Positions 23,042-32,955 of a stretch of DNA of 64,000 nt are shown in pieces (position 1 is the stretch's first letter; the number at the start of each line of letters is the position of its first letter). The notes under the pieces are model-generated. The model was not told the DNA's origin. It saw only the letters and a program-made list of their open reading frames with translations, and did not search any database. The stretch is from Bedellia somnulentella (lineage: Eukaryota; Arthropoda; Insecta; Lepidoptera; Bedelliidae). The position numbers were made by a program, and so were the translations under genes. The stretch spans positions 10,428,501-10,492,500 of the forward strand of contig OY755197.1 in assembly GCA_963576735.1 (NCBI GenBank), given 5' to 3'.

Positions 23042-23296
23042 ATACATACATACATACTCACGGCTATAAATCCCTAGAAGGGGTAGCCAGAGCTAAGGAA
23101 CTAGGAGTTCCTCAGCCACTTTTGGAAAGTTGAGTGGGGAAAAGATGGCAAAATAAAGGTTATTGGTGACTCTTGGGTCTCCAACCGCATCGCCCAAAAA
23201 TCCCTTAAAAGCCCCAATACCGTTAGTCGCCTCTTACGTACACCCACCACCGGAAGAAATGGGGTAGTGTTATTCTATGCCGACACTACACGGCAC
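23042..23296 (-). mobile_element. Family B SINE with target-site duplication
   Basis: Complete reverse copy. The flanks GACTTGTGCCATCTC (23027-23041) and GACTTATGCCATCTC (23297-23311) match 14/15. Confidence 0.92.
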
Positions 23297-23693
23297 GACT
23301 TATGCCATCTCCTTCCAATAAAGTAATTGTTGGGTGACACATGAAACTCATTTGATTATCTTATGCTTCTTTTAGAACGGGTAAGTGATATTCAAAGCCA
23401 ACACTACACACCTACAATAAATACGTTAAAATCAAAGCAAACGTAAGTTAAAATCAATTCCAAAGAAGATCCCTTCTCTCGTGTTGCTTTATTTACTCAC
23501 GATAACAAACACCTCACTACTGACTGTTGTAGCTCATACATTTGTCCTTTGTTAGCGTAGTGTGCGTTTACCGTTACAGGGTACAGGTTCGATGCCTGAG
23601 CAAACATTTGTGTGTGATGCAATTTGGTGTTATTAGGGTTGCCTTAAAGTTTGTATTTATCAGGGTTGTTAATAGTAGGAGTAAAGAAACATA

Positions 23694-23755
23694 CCTACAT
23701 ACATATACTCACGGCTATAGTTCCCTAGAAGGAGTAGCCAGAGCTTAGGAATTAA
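23694..23755 (-). mobile_element. Family B SINE 3' fragment
   Basis: Reverse: CATACATATACTCACGGCTA to AGCCAGAGCTTAGGAATTA, followed at 23760 by a short forward 5' piece, GTTGCCGTGTAGTGTCGGCT. Confidence 0.7.
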
Positions 23756-24049
23756 AAAAGTTGCCGTGTAGTGTCGGCTTAGAGTGAGGAAACCTATATA
23801 TATAATAGTTATTGTAATGCTTTAAAAAACATTTAAAGAGTTATAGATAAAATATTGTTGAGTTTTGAGTCGCATAGTATATTTAGTCTAAAAAAAATAA
23901 ATTAATGACAGTTGAATAAGCCAACCTTTAAATCTAATACAGAAAATAACATTTTGATTGATAAACATGGTAATTGTACCCATATCCTCCGGATTTAACA
24001 CCAAACGCTGTACCTTTAGACAGTTACCAAAAAGGAATGAACTACAAGC

Positions 24050-24110
24050 CCAAAAAAGGGGTAGCAAGAACTTCTAAATTCTTGGGCCACTTTTGGAAGT
24101 TGACTCGAAG
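24050..24110 (-). mobile_element. Family B SINE fragment
   Basis: Match limited to AGGGGTAGCAAGAACTTC...CCACTTTTGGAAGTTGA. Confidence 0.5.
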
Positions 24111-24329
24111 ATTGTTAAATGAAATATGCTTCTTTGATAAGAATTAAAGCTTCTTTTTTTAATGAAAGAACAAATCGCCATTTTAAAAAGGATTGTTCAT
24201 AAATTCTAACGGTATATAATATAGAAGAATACATTTTAATTATAACTTTTTAATTAAAAGAACAAATCCCTAAGTCGCAATACGAACCCTACATGAGCTA
24301 TGCACTAATATCTGCATTGCTAGCATTGG

Positions 24330-25270
24330 TATAAGACAGCCATCTCTTTCGCACTTACTTAGTAACGTATACTGTCATCTCATTCTAACCGATATCGTGT
24401 TGATAAAATAGCGCTCGTGCAAGGCCTCCAGCCTGGCTAGTACGAGCGGTGTTTAAACTAGTTATTAGCCGTGTGTAGGTCCGGCTCGGTGGATTCAAAT
24501 GATTCGAATCCCTGCGTGAGCCTGATTGGCCTAACCGGCCCCACTCTTTCTTATCAGGTGCAGGTTCAGGCATCAGGTTCAGGATCGGTTCGATTATTTC
24601 CGTTACATTTGCTTTGCTTGCTGAATGTGAGAGCGAGACAAGAATGTAATACAATTTGAACTCGGGAGACAGAGACGAAAAGAGAGTTGTCCTTTTTTGT
24701 TCTTTGTTTGCCAATTTCGTTTATTAGATTTATCAATCTTTTCATAAATAATGGTGTTTATAGTGATATTATAAATATGATAGTGTTTTATGTTGGTCAC
24801 TTTCTGATTTGCATATATTTATGTGTAGATATTGTTATAAGATATTGTTAAGATGTTTCTAAATATTTTTTTTTTACATATGGATATTTGTATGTTAGCG
24901 AACGTAGCCTGTACACAAACAGAATCATTATACATATGAGATAATTGATTTTTAAATGTATGTCAACAGCAATCGTTACGTTCCGTAAGCGTGGTATTTT
25001 TTGGTTGTTTGATTTAGTTCCGAATTTCATAACCGAGCCGGATTCGATAAGCGGTCCGGCCCGGTTAAGAGGATTCAGTACCGGAACTGAGCCTGAACCT
25101 GGTGATTCGAATCCCCTCGCGGAGCTGGATCTACCCAAGCCTACTAGTTATCGCGTGGGATAAAGCAGCCATCTCTTATGCACTTACTTAGTATCGTATA
25201 CTGTCATCTCATTCTAACCGATATCGTGTAAATAAAATAGCGCTTGTTCTAGGCCTTCTCGTAAAGTAAA
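24330..25270 (+). mobile_element. Two adjacent MITE family E copies, one split by a hAT-like element
   Basis: The first copy (24330-24435) has the interior and right end (CAGCCATCTCTTTCGCACTT, AAAATAGCGCTCGTGC). The second begins at about 24438 (TAGTACGAGCGGTGTTTAAA), is interrupted at 24466-25143, and resumes as CGCGTGGGATAAAGCAGC to AAATAGCGCTTGTTC. Confidence 0.7.
24466..25143. mobile_element. hAT-like non-autonomous transposon
   Basis: 678 bp inserted in a family E MITE. It is flanked by CTAGTTAT (24458-24465 and 25144-25151), an 8-bp duplication as in hAT elements. The ends are imperfect inverted repeats: TAGCCGTGTGTAGGTCCGGC left, and TAGGCTTGGGTAGATCCAGC when the right end is reverse-complemented. 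Subterminal GATTCGAATCC motifs occur on both sides. There is no transposase ORF. Confidence 0.75.
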
Positions 25271-25591
25271 GAAGGCACGCGCAGTCGCCTCTACCTGTGA
25301 GCTTATTTCTCAGAATCAAACAAGTTATTGTTAATACTTCCACCACCTCTCCATTGTTATGTTAGTTGGTTTTATTATGGTTTTGTTATTTTAATTAATA
25401 GGCTATGGTATTTCGTGTTTGATTTATAAGGTGCGTTAGGTCACGTTTTAATTTGCTTGGAGGAAATAGAATAAAAAGTTGAAGATGTTTAATTTTTAAA
25501 GTGAAATCATAGTTTGTTTTTGAACGGTAATTAATAATTCTCTACCGTTGCATGGGAAAGTGTTTGTAAACTGAAGAAGCAACAAGAAAAT
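25271..25591. other. Unassigned stretch
   Basis: AT-rich sequence after the family E copy; no recognised element or coding potential. Confidence 0.5.
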
Positions 25592-25645
25592 AGAATAACT
25601 CTTTATTGCACATCAAACACAAATTTGCAAAAAATATGATCATAC

Positions 25646-26040
25646 ATAAAGAATAAATAAAGGAAAGAAAAAGTTCGACACACGCGGGATACGAACCCGC
25701 GACCTCGGGTATACGCCCCCGTCGCTCTTGCCAATTGAGCTACCGTGTCAATGGCTGCCAGCGCGAAATTCTTCTATCCATTATTTCTTTTACACGTTTT
25801 AGTAGTGTTTGCGTTTCCTACCTCCGAATTTTTTACTAATTCGGAAGGCCACTTGTCTATCTTTTCAGATAGAATGCAAATGTTGGAAACGCCCAACTAT
25901 CACATAATTTAAATCTTTTTCTTCATGAAAACCTCATGTGGGGATTATTACTAATAAAATTTTTCTTTCCTTTATTTATTCTTTATTTATTAGTAATAAT
26001 CCCCACATGAGGTTTTCATGAACAAAAAGATTTAAAATAA
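25646..26040 (-). mobile_element. Palindromic element carrying a tRNA-like module
   Basis: About 395 bp inside family D. Inverted copies of GAATAAATAAAGGAAAGAAA (from 25649) and its complement (25962-25982) bracket a tRNA-like module and a further pair of arms based on CATGAAAACCTCATGTGGGG (25926 onward, and inverted at about 26000-26021). Related elements are at 6680-6850 and 29011-29125. The outer target duplication is imperfect (ATGATCATAC / ATTATCATAC). Confidence 0.65.
25676..25748 (-). pseudogene. tRNA-like module (not called functional)
   Basis: On the minus strand it reads GACACGGTAGCTCAATTGGC... with D stem GCTC/GAGC and T stem GCGGG/CCCGC around TTCGTAT, both perfect, and acceptor pairs for six of seven positions. 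The anticodon arm is abnormal (four-pair CGGG/CCCG stem with an eight-base GGCGTATA loop). The same module recurs in degraded form at 6775-6830. It is therefore a tRNA-derived repeat component, though transcription by RNA polymerase III from its A and B boxes is plausible. Confidence 0.6.
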
Positions 26041-26170
26041 TTATCATACAGTTTACAGTGAGGTTACAATTGGCGGTCTTATCGCTGAAAGCGATCTCTT
26101 CCAGACAACCTTTGGAAGGTGAGATCGGTAAACTAGTTATCTGGGTATCTACACAAAACAAACAATATTA

Positions 26171-26726
26171 ATTATACAAAATAATATACATATTTAACGA
26201 ATATGAACACACATACATTTACTACTTACTTTTATATATACAAGCAATACAAATACCTAAATAAAATACACATATACGTTTTAGAAATATAATTATACAA
26301 CTAGTAAAAACTATTCAGGTATTTTTAAAGATTTTTCTACTACTTAACCAACGCTGGTTAGACACAATTAAATCGAGAGTGTCCGTCACTAAAAATGTAT
26401 CACGCACGTCACATGGGAGTACAATTTTGACCAGCCCAAATTTCTGTCTGATCCAAATGTGATTTTCTATTTGATCCAAATGTGTAAATGTTATGTATTC
26501 GACGTAGTTGGTAAGTCGACTCCTATAACCGCATACGCGCAACTCGATACCGGATCACGATAATTAACTATTAATAACGCAGTTTAGTCATTATGTCGTA
26601 TTCTCACACTGTTTTGCTGGTCGATTATTATAATAGTAGTTGAACAATTGTATAGAATAGATTGGAATGTGGTGATGAGCATAAAAGGGAACGTATCAAA
26701 ATAAACATAATTAAAATAAATAACAA
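26171..26726. other. Unassigned stretch
   Basis: AT-rich sequence between family D and a family A SINE; nothing recognised. Confidence 0.5.
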
Positions 26727-27058
26727 CCGTGCTAGCTCAGTGGGTAGACACCGCTTATCGTACATACCATGAGGGTTCAAGTCCCTACAACATTTTTTCT
26801 TTTCTAAAGTCATATGTGTGGTAATTTATCTGTTAACGGTGAGGGAAAACGTCTTAAGGAAACCCACATGGCTATGGCAGTAGATGGTTATGTGACAGTA
26901 TTCGTAGGAAAACGGCGACAGGACTGACTTCTATCACGCGAGTATACTGTCTTAAGCAAAACGTGGGTTCTCTGAACACTAGGTGGCATGTCATGTGATG
27001 CTCAGAAGTATAATTACCTCTGCCAACCCCTTCGGGGATATACGGCGTGAACTTTTGA
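26727..27058 (+). mobile_element. Family A SINE
   Basis: Head ACCGTGCTAGCTCAGTGGGT with B box GGTTCAAGTCCC, complete body, and 3' CCCCTTCGGGGATATACGG. Confidence 0.87.
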
Positions 27059-27127
27059 GTTGGAGTATCAAAATATTGATGGGGAGATGAAACAATGAAT
27101 ATGAATTTTTGTTTCTTGGTTTTGTGT

Positions 27128-27370
27128 GTATGTACTCACGGCTGTAAATCCCAAGAAGGGGTAGCCAGAGCTTAACGATGAAATTGCCTCAGACAATTAT
27201 AGTGGTTTAGTGACAAATAATAATATTTTAATGAAGTGATTACACAGCCACTTTAAAGTATATAAATGTAATTCACTTCTCCCAACAATCACTTCTCAAG
27301 CCCTAAAACTCTAAGTCGCCTCTTACAACCTCAGGCAGAAACAGGTTAGTGCTATTCTGAGCTGAAACAA
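27128..27370 (-). mobile_element. Family B SINE, diverged reverse copy
   Basis: TACTCACGGCTGTAAATCCC and GGGGTAGCCAGAGCTTA at the left, AAGTCGCCTCTTACAACC and TTAGTGCTATTCTGAGC at the right. The middle is replaced or strongly diverged. Confidence 0.7.
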
Positions 27371-27890
27371 CAGAAAAAAAGCTACGTTCTATTCAGTATC
27401 AAAGATACGAAGAAGAGAAGAATTTCTCAAAACTCGTTAGTACCAGCAAGAATATTTCGAAGAAAAGCTCTTGAAAATACTTCAATAGGAATTTATGCTT
27501 GCAACCCCTTATTTGTTCAATATGTACGATCCGAGAAATAAGAAATAATATCCTGTATCTCTTGAGAGGAACTCGTAATTTATCGGGAAAATAAAGATGA
27601 CGGCAACTGAATGTTGAAGAGGTTTAAGTTTAAAGCAAATCGATATTGCTATGAATAATGAAGGTATTTCCCAGACGGAGAGAACAGCCTTACCAAGGAG
27701 ATGTTATTTTTTTAAACGTTTGATTACTTTGTGCGTTTTCTTTTGTTTAAGCTTTTTGTGTCTCTTTCGCTTCTCTGATGGTAAAGACTGTAAATTCAAG
27801 GAAAAGATTATAAAAGCGAACCTGGCTGTGAGGAAACTAAATGATAGTGTAACTTTTAAGTTATAAATGATTTACGTAACTAATTTTGTA
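27371..27890. other. Unassigned stretch
   Basis: It contains a 71-codon open frame (27651-27866) with a hydrophobic middle but no supporting family, splice or repeat evidence. I treat it as chance. Confidence 0.4.
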
Positions 27891-27897
27891 GGTGAGT

Positions 27898-27943
27898 TGT
27901 TTCAGTGCCCGGAAGTCGCGGGTTCGAACCCACTGAGGGCAAT
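27898..27943 (+). mobile_element. tRNA-like 3' half
   Basis: GAAGTCGCGGGTTCGAACCC forms a good T arm followed by ACTGAGGGCA. There is no matching D arm or anticodon arm upstream, so it is a SINE or tRNA remnant. Confidence 0.4.
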
Positions 27944-27950
27944 GTTTATA

Positions 27951-28115
27951 GAATAGAATAACTCTTTATTGCACATCAAACAAAAATTTACAAAAATAAT
28001 AATATGATCAAACAGTTTACAGTGAGGTACAATTGGCGGTCTTATCGTTAAAAGCGATCTCTTCCAGACAACCTTTGGAAGGTGAGATCGATAAATTAAT
28101 TATTTGGGTAGATGC
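27951..28115 (-). mobile_element. (ATTCT)n-tailed retroelement fragment (family D)
   Basis: Uninterrupted reverse copy: AGAATAGAATAACTCTTTAT to ACAACCTTTGGAAGGTGAGA and GATCGATAAATTA. Confidence 0.8.
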
Positions 28116-28274
28116 ACAAAACAAGGCCAAAAAAACATAATAATCATTATATGATGATTGTTAATTTTTGTACTTTAGTTTTTGATGTCATATAAAAAAT
28201 CCACATAAAGTAATCGTCTGTTGTGCTGTAAATGTAAAAAAAAGAATTTTTAAACTATCTTTTAACGTTCAAAC

Positions 28275-28527
28275 ATACATACATACATATACTCACGGCT
28301 ATAAATCCCTAGGAGGGGTAGCCAGAGCTAAGGAACTAGAAATTCCTCAGCCACTTTTGGAAAGTTGAGTGGGGAAAAGATGGCAAAATAAAGGTTGTTG
28401 GTGATGGGTCTCCAACCGCATCGCCTAAAAATCCCTTAAAAGCCCCAATACCGTTAGTCGCCTCTTACGTACACCCACCGGCAGAAATGGGGTAGTGTTA
28501 CTCTAAGCCGACACTACACAGCTAACT
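28275..28527 (-). mobile_element. Family B SINE with target-site duplication
   Basis: Complete reverse copy flanked by TAACGTTCAAAC (28263-28274) and TAACTTTCAAAC (28528-28539), 11/12 identical. Confidence 0.92.
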
Positions 28528-28689
28528 TAACTTTCAAACTATGCAGAAAAAAAGTGCGTTCGCATCTTTAAATTAAGTTTTTTAAAGTCTTATTTTAAAA
28601 TCTTCTCCAGTATAAAAGCAGTATAAAAGTCAGTGCACATAACTCATAACGAAGAAGTAGTCCTTAATCTTGTGAAAGCACTTCCTTCC

Positions 28690-29007
28690 TTAATAAGATA
28701 CGGTACGAAAAGCTTTAGCCTCTAAAAGCTTGTGTCCTTTTGTGTCACCTTTTTTTAGTAATTCCCAGTCTATTTCGGAAGGAATATAAAATGGTAGCGT
28801 GATCCGATGATAAATTGACGCGTTTGGACTGTCGGTATGTAAGATCGCTGACTTGTGATTTCGATTTGGGATGAAAAAAATGGAATCTTGGATGGTGATA
28901 TGTTTGAATGGATGGATTTTATTTAAGGCTCTGGCTAGCTTTGCTTTTTTCTCACGGATGTTGCGTCTTTGGTATTGGGACTGAAATAGTGTCAGGTTTT
29001 CCTCCAC
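28690..29007 (-). CDS. Uncertain 105-codon open frame
   Basis: An uninterrupted minus-strand frame with unbiased, protein-like composition (MEENLTLFQSQYQRRNIREK at the start, ITLPFYIPSEIDWELLKK near the end). No family is recognised, and no splice sites or neighbours support it. A small SINE insertion abuts its start (29011). It could be a decayed exon, part of an unknown element, or chance. Confidence 0.2.
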   Translation of the reverse strand: MEENLTLFQSQYQRRNIREKKAKLARALNKIHPFKHITIQDSIFFIPNRNHKSAILHTDSPNASIYHRITLPFYIPSEIDWELLKKGDTKGHKLLEAKAFRTVSY

Positions 29008-29010
29008 TTT

Positions 29011-29125
29011 ACTAATAAATAAAGAATAAATAAAGGAAAGAAAAATTTCGACACAGGCGAATATTTATTCTTTATTTATTAGTAATAATCCCCACATAAG
29101 GTTTTCACGAACAAAGAGACTTAAA
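29011..29125. mobile_element. Hairpin element, internally deleted, with target-site duplication
   Basis: 115 bp flanked by TTTCCTCCACTTT (28998-29010, 29126-29138). It starts with ACTAATAAATAAAGAATAAA, whose exact complement occurs 30 bp later, and ends with the CCCCACATAAGGTTTTCACG arm. It is a copy of the element at 25646-26040 lacking the tRNA-like module. Confidence 0.82.
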
Positions 29126-29144
29126 TTTCCTCCACTTTGTTAGT

Positions 29145-29227
29145 TACATACATATACTCACGGCTATAAATCCCTAGAAGGGGTAGCCAGAGCTAAGGAA
29201 TAAGAAATTGCTCAACCACTTTTGGAA
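29145..29227 (-). mobile_element. Family B SINE 3' part
   Basis: CATACATATACTCACGGCTA to GCTCAACCACTTTTGGAAG, then truncated. It is followed by the 29238-29345 fragment of family K (TATTTTAATCGCGTGTTATT, CGTTTCGAAAACTTTTCAGT). Confidence 0.8.
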
Positions 29228-29454
29228 GAACTTTTGACTTTCAGATATTTTAATCGCGTGTTATTACATGGTTTTTTAAAGCCCGACCGACGTTTCGAAA
29301 ACTTTTCAGTTATCATCCGGTGTTCCCGTGACCATGATAACTGATATTTGTGACTGTAACTGATATTAGTGCAAGGTAGAATTGTACCGTAATCCGATAG
29401 TTTGTACGGATCGCTGACCTTTGATATATGGAATTGTGATTAGTCTTTTTGCAA

Positions 29455-29695
29455 TATACATACATACATACATATACTCACGGCTATAAATCCCTTAACA
29501 GGGTAGAAGAGAAATTCCTCAGCCACTTTTGGAAGTTGATGGGGAAAACATGGTAATAATAAATGTTTTTGGTGACTGGTCTCCAACGAACGACATCGCC
29601 CAAAAATCACTTAAAAAGCCCCTATACCCTTAGTCGCCTCTTACGATCACCCACGGGTAGAAATGGGATAGTGTTATTGTAAGCCAAGGCACTAT
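29455..29695 (-). mobile_element. Family B SINE
   Basis: Reverse copy with small deletions (GGGTAGAAGAGAAATTCC) and a 3' end GTAAGCCAAGGCACTATAT. Confidence 0.85.
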
Positions 29696-29942
29696 ATATT
29701 TTTGCAATATGGGATAATAATTTGTTATAATGGATGTATATTTACGCCTGTGTGCAGGTAATAGCTATTTCCAATTATTCAAGGATGCTTTATCACCATC
29801 AGTCACCAGACTGTTCCCTTTCGTTCACTAGAATTTTTCGATCAATGATAGCCAGCGCATGGACTCTGTTTATCTTATTTTGGGATTATAGCCGTGAGTA
29901 TAGATATGTTAGCAGTATCGGTTTGTGCCATATTTTAATATT

Positions 29943-30302
29943 ATACATACGTGATAGCTCAATGGGTAGAACACCGGTTAACTTGCAAGAGACTAGTGTT
30001 CAAATCCCGGGTCGGGCCTACACCAATTTGTCTTTTCTAAAGACATATGTGCGGTTAATTTATCATGGTTGTTAACGGTAAGGGAAAACATCGTGAGGAA
30101 ACCCGTGAGTTGTACTTAGTCATGTGACAGTGTATTCGTACAAAACGGCGATAGGCCTGCCCCCTATCACGTGAGTACATTGTCCATGCAAAACGTGGGT
30201 ACTCTGAACACCAGGTGACAAAGTCACGTGATGTTCAGAAGTATTAGTACCTCTACCAACCCCTTCGGGGATATTCGGCGTGAACGTTTATGTAATGTTA
30301 TG
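29943..30302 (+). mobile_element. Family A SINE with target-site duplication
   Basis: Head GTGATAGCTCAATGGGTAGA with B box TGTTCAAATCCCGG, complete body, 3' CCCCTTCGGGGATATTCGG, and an ATGTTATGTT tail. Flanked by TTTAATATT (29934-29942, 30303-30311). Confidence 0.88.
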
Positions 30303-30575
30303 TTTAATATTCGTCCGAAATAAACAATTTTAATTTTTTTCTATTTATTTTAAAATTATGTTTTCATGAAAAACTCTATTTAACGAACACGGTGCGCTTA
30401 GCATATTCTTAGAAATGAATATTTGCTTTTAAAAGAAATATTCTGAATGCTTATGTTAAAGTTATCATATTTATTGAAAGATTGGAAATATGTTTGTACT
30501 GTTTGTTTATTGAATTTACTATGAAGCCAATATATCATTAATTAATATTAAAAATGTTATTTCTATTTGTTTCAG

Positions 30576-30705
30576 GTAAAATGTGATCCCATTACCGACT
30601 ACTTCCAATTAACGAAGGAACCACTGGCAGAGGAGGAGTATGAGAAATCCTTTTCCCTATTTAGGGATGACCTCCAACAAATCAAATCCACTTTATTTGC
30701 AAAAA
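30576..30705 (+). CDS. Candidate exon disrupted by a LINE insertion
   Basis: After a strong acceptor (TATTTCTATTTGTTTCAG) the phase-0 frame reads VKCDPITDYFQLTKEPLAEE, EYEKSFSLFRDDLQQIKS, TLFAK. The other two frames hit stops within the first few codons. The composition is strongly protein-like. Phase 0 matches the end of the candidate exon at 19741-19826, so it may be exon 3 of the secreted-protein gene. An RTE fragment is inserted at 30706-30922 with a 10-bp duplication. Before that insertion the frame would have run on as NTLKKCVHF. No clear donor is seen, so the exon's 3' end is unknown and the exon may now be broken. I do not recognise the family. Confidence 0.45.
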
Positions 30706-30922
30706 CTTACTTACTTACTTATACTCACGCCCATTATTCCCATTGGGGTAGGCAGAGACTATCGATCGCCACTTAGTACGATCTTGACAAACCTCTCTTG
30801 CTTCCCTTACATTCATTATTCTTCTCATACATGCTCTTTTATTCTTCTCACTTCGGACCCCCGCCTTTATGTTAGTATTGGACGGCCTCGTAAAACGTTT
30901 CTTGACCAGATAGAAAACGTTC
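30706..30922. mobile_element. RTE LINE insertion with 5' inversion
   Basis: The left part (30706-30868) is a reverse LINE 3' end: a CTTACTTACTTATACTCACG tail to CGGACCCCCGCCTTTAT. The right part (30869-30922) is forward: GGACGGCCTCGTAAAACG to GACCAGATAGAAAACGTTC. The two halves meet where the uninverted element would read GTTCTTATAAAGG. Flanked by TTTGCAAAAA (30696-30705, 30923-30932). Confidence 0.88.
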
Positions 30923-30981
30923 TTTGCAAAAAACACGTTAAAAAAATGTGTACACTTTTTGTCTTTAAATTGTATCACCGT

Positions 30982-31165
30982 AGCTAGTACGATAAGGTCG
31001 CTAGCACTAGCTATGCTGTATAGCAAGCACGAGCGCTATTTTATCGACACGATAACGGTTAGAATGAGATGGCAGTATACGATACTAAGTAACTGCGTAA
31101 GAGATGGCTGCTTTATCCCACGCGATTACTAGTTAAACACCGCTCGTGCTTGCCCTTCTGGTGTG
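30982..31165 (-). mobile_element. MITE family E
   Basis: Reverse full copy: TAGCAAGCACGAGCGCTATT, GATAACGGTTAGAATGAGAT, GGCTGCTTTATCCCACGCGA, and the right end CGCTCGTGCTTGCCCTTCTG. The terminal repeats share GCAAGCACGAGCG. Confidence 0.78.
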
Positions 31166-31420
31166 TAAACAAAATGTAACTCTTGTTTATTATTTAGTGA
31201 AGATTATATTCATATGTAATAGATAGCGATTCACTTGAGACTACGGAAAATGTGTAATCTACATGATACGACCATTTGGCTTACTTCCCAATTTCATCCG
31301 CCGCAATAGTGGGTCAATGACTCTAATATTTTATCAGATATAAACATAAGTGAGGTTAAAATAGATAAAATTGGCTACTATCGGTACGGACCGATATATT
31401 GATATAGATTTAGTTAGCTT

Positions 31421-31547
31421 CGTTTACATCCATCAATGTAAACGAAGCTAGAGAGGTGTGTCAGGATCGTGCGAAGTGGCGATCAATAGTCTCTGCCTAC
31501 CTCAATGGGAACTAATGGCGTGAGTATATGTATGTATGTATGTATGT
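31421..31547. mobile_element. RTE LINE 3' fragment with short 5' inversion
   Basis: It starts with an inverted CGTTTACATCCATCA, then a forward ATGTAAACGAAGCTAGAGAG through CTCTGCCTACCTCAATGGGA to (TATG)n. Flanked by ATTTAGTTAGCTT (31408-31420, 31548-31560). Confidence 0.88.
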
Positions 31548-31688
31548 ATTTAGTTAGCTTTTGCACGCGACTTTATCTGCGTGGTTTTAATGGAAGAGAT
31601 GATTTTGGAGTTCTGTCTTAAAATTATATACATACCACTAATGCCACATGAAGATAAGAGTTGGCATTATAACATGTTTTTTGGAATA

Positions 31689-32086
31689 AACTCACGGCGA
31701 CTCACGACTTATAGAAGACATGATAGCTCAATGGGTAGAACACCGGCTAACGTGTAAGCGACTAGTGTTCAAATCCCGGGTCGGGTCTACACCAATTTGT
31801 CTTTTCTAAAGACATATGTGTGGTTAATTTATCATGGTTGTTAACGGTGAGGGAAAACATCGTGAGGAAACCCGCATGGCTGAGTTGTACTTAGTCATGT
31901 GACAGTGTATTCGTACAAAACGGCGATAGGCCTGCCCCCTATCACGTGAGTTCACTCACTGTCCATGCAAAACGTGGGTACTCTGAACGCCAGGTGACAA
32001 TATCACGTGATGTTCAGAAGTATTAGTACCTCTGCTAACCCCTTCGGGGATATTCGGCGTGAACGTTCATGTTATGTTATGTTATG
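31689..32086 (+). mobile_element. Family A SINE with target-site duplication
   Basis: Head ACATGATAGCTCAATGGGTA, complete body, and tail of repeated ATGTT. The flanks TTTTGGAATA (31679-31688, 32087-32096) place about 25 extra bases 5' of the usual head. Confidence 0.85.
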
Positions 32087-32515
32087 TTTTGGAATATGTC
32101 GCGTTACTTTGTGTCCTGAGTGTTTATCCATTTTTTTTAATAGTTACCGTATCCTTCGCTTAATACACTTTGCCACTCGTGCTAAGTCACATAATACAAC
32201 TATTCTTTATTAAAGCTGAAAATAGTCGTAAAGTTGCACACAATTCAGTTAAGTCATAAGCGAGCCCCATTCCGCCGTCTCTTCGAAACAACAAAGTGGA
32301 AAAACCAAGACGGGAAATACGAAAACAATTCTCTGCGAAATTGTCTCCGATGCGGACATGGAAACTTGTGCAACTGTGCAAGGGTTGGCAACTGTATGCT
32401 AAAAAACAGTGTTTTGTAGAAGGAAATCTGTAAACTTTAAAATAGGGAATGGGATAGTTGGATGTGGATGGTAATGTCAGTAGAGGATGACCAAACAGCA
32501 TTCATTTTATATCAG

Positions 32516-32765
32516 ATTGCTGTGTAGTGTCGGCTTAGAATAGCACTACTCCATTTCTTCCGGTGAGTGTACGTAAGAGGCGACTAACGGTATTGGGGCT
32601 ATTAAGGGATTTTTGGGCGATGCGGTTGGAGACCCATCACCAAGAACCTTTATTTTTGCCATCTTTTCCCCACTCTACTTTCCAAAAGTGGCCGAGGAAC
32701 TTCTAGTTCCTCAGCTCTGCCTACCCCTTATAGTTGTTTACAGCCGTGAGTATAATATATGTATC
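32516..32765 (+). mobile_element. Family B SINE
   Basis: Forward complete copy (GCTGTGTAGTGTCGGCTTAG to CCGTGAGTATAATATATG). Confidence 0.88.
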
Positions 32766-32955
32766 ATATGTTAGGGCAGTCTTTCAATAGAGTGATGGGG
32801 TAATGGTAATGTATAGTGAGGCTCGATAGGTGTGCGAGGATCGTCCACAGTATGTGTTTATGTAATTTGATTGAAGAAATACCTAGGAAATTTAAGTCTA
32901 AAGCCCGAAAACTATGTATGAATGTCATACTTCGTAAAGTTTTGCATCGACATTT

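Larger units (their letters stand above)
25592..26140 (-). mobile_element. (ATTCT)n-tailed retroelement fragment split by an insertion
   Basis: Family D pieces at 25592-25645 and 26041-26140 (AACTCTTTATTGCACATCAA; then ACAGTTTACAGTGAGGTTAC to CCTTTGGAAGGTGAGATC). They are collinear with the uninterrupted copy at 27951-28115 and are separated by the element at 25646-26040. Confidence 0.75.

Noticed and set aside
25676..25748. Functional tRNA gene on the minus strand.
   Set aside because: The anticodon arm is malformed, the acceptor has a mismatch, and the same module occurs inside other repeats.
27651..27866. 71-codon plus-strand frame with a hydrophobic stretch, possible membrane peptide.
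   Set aside because: No splice, homology or regulatory support, and it sits in an AT-rich, repeat-flanked region.
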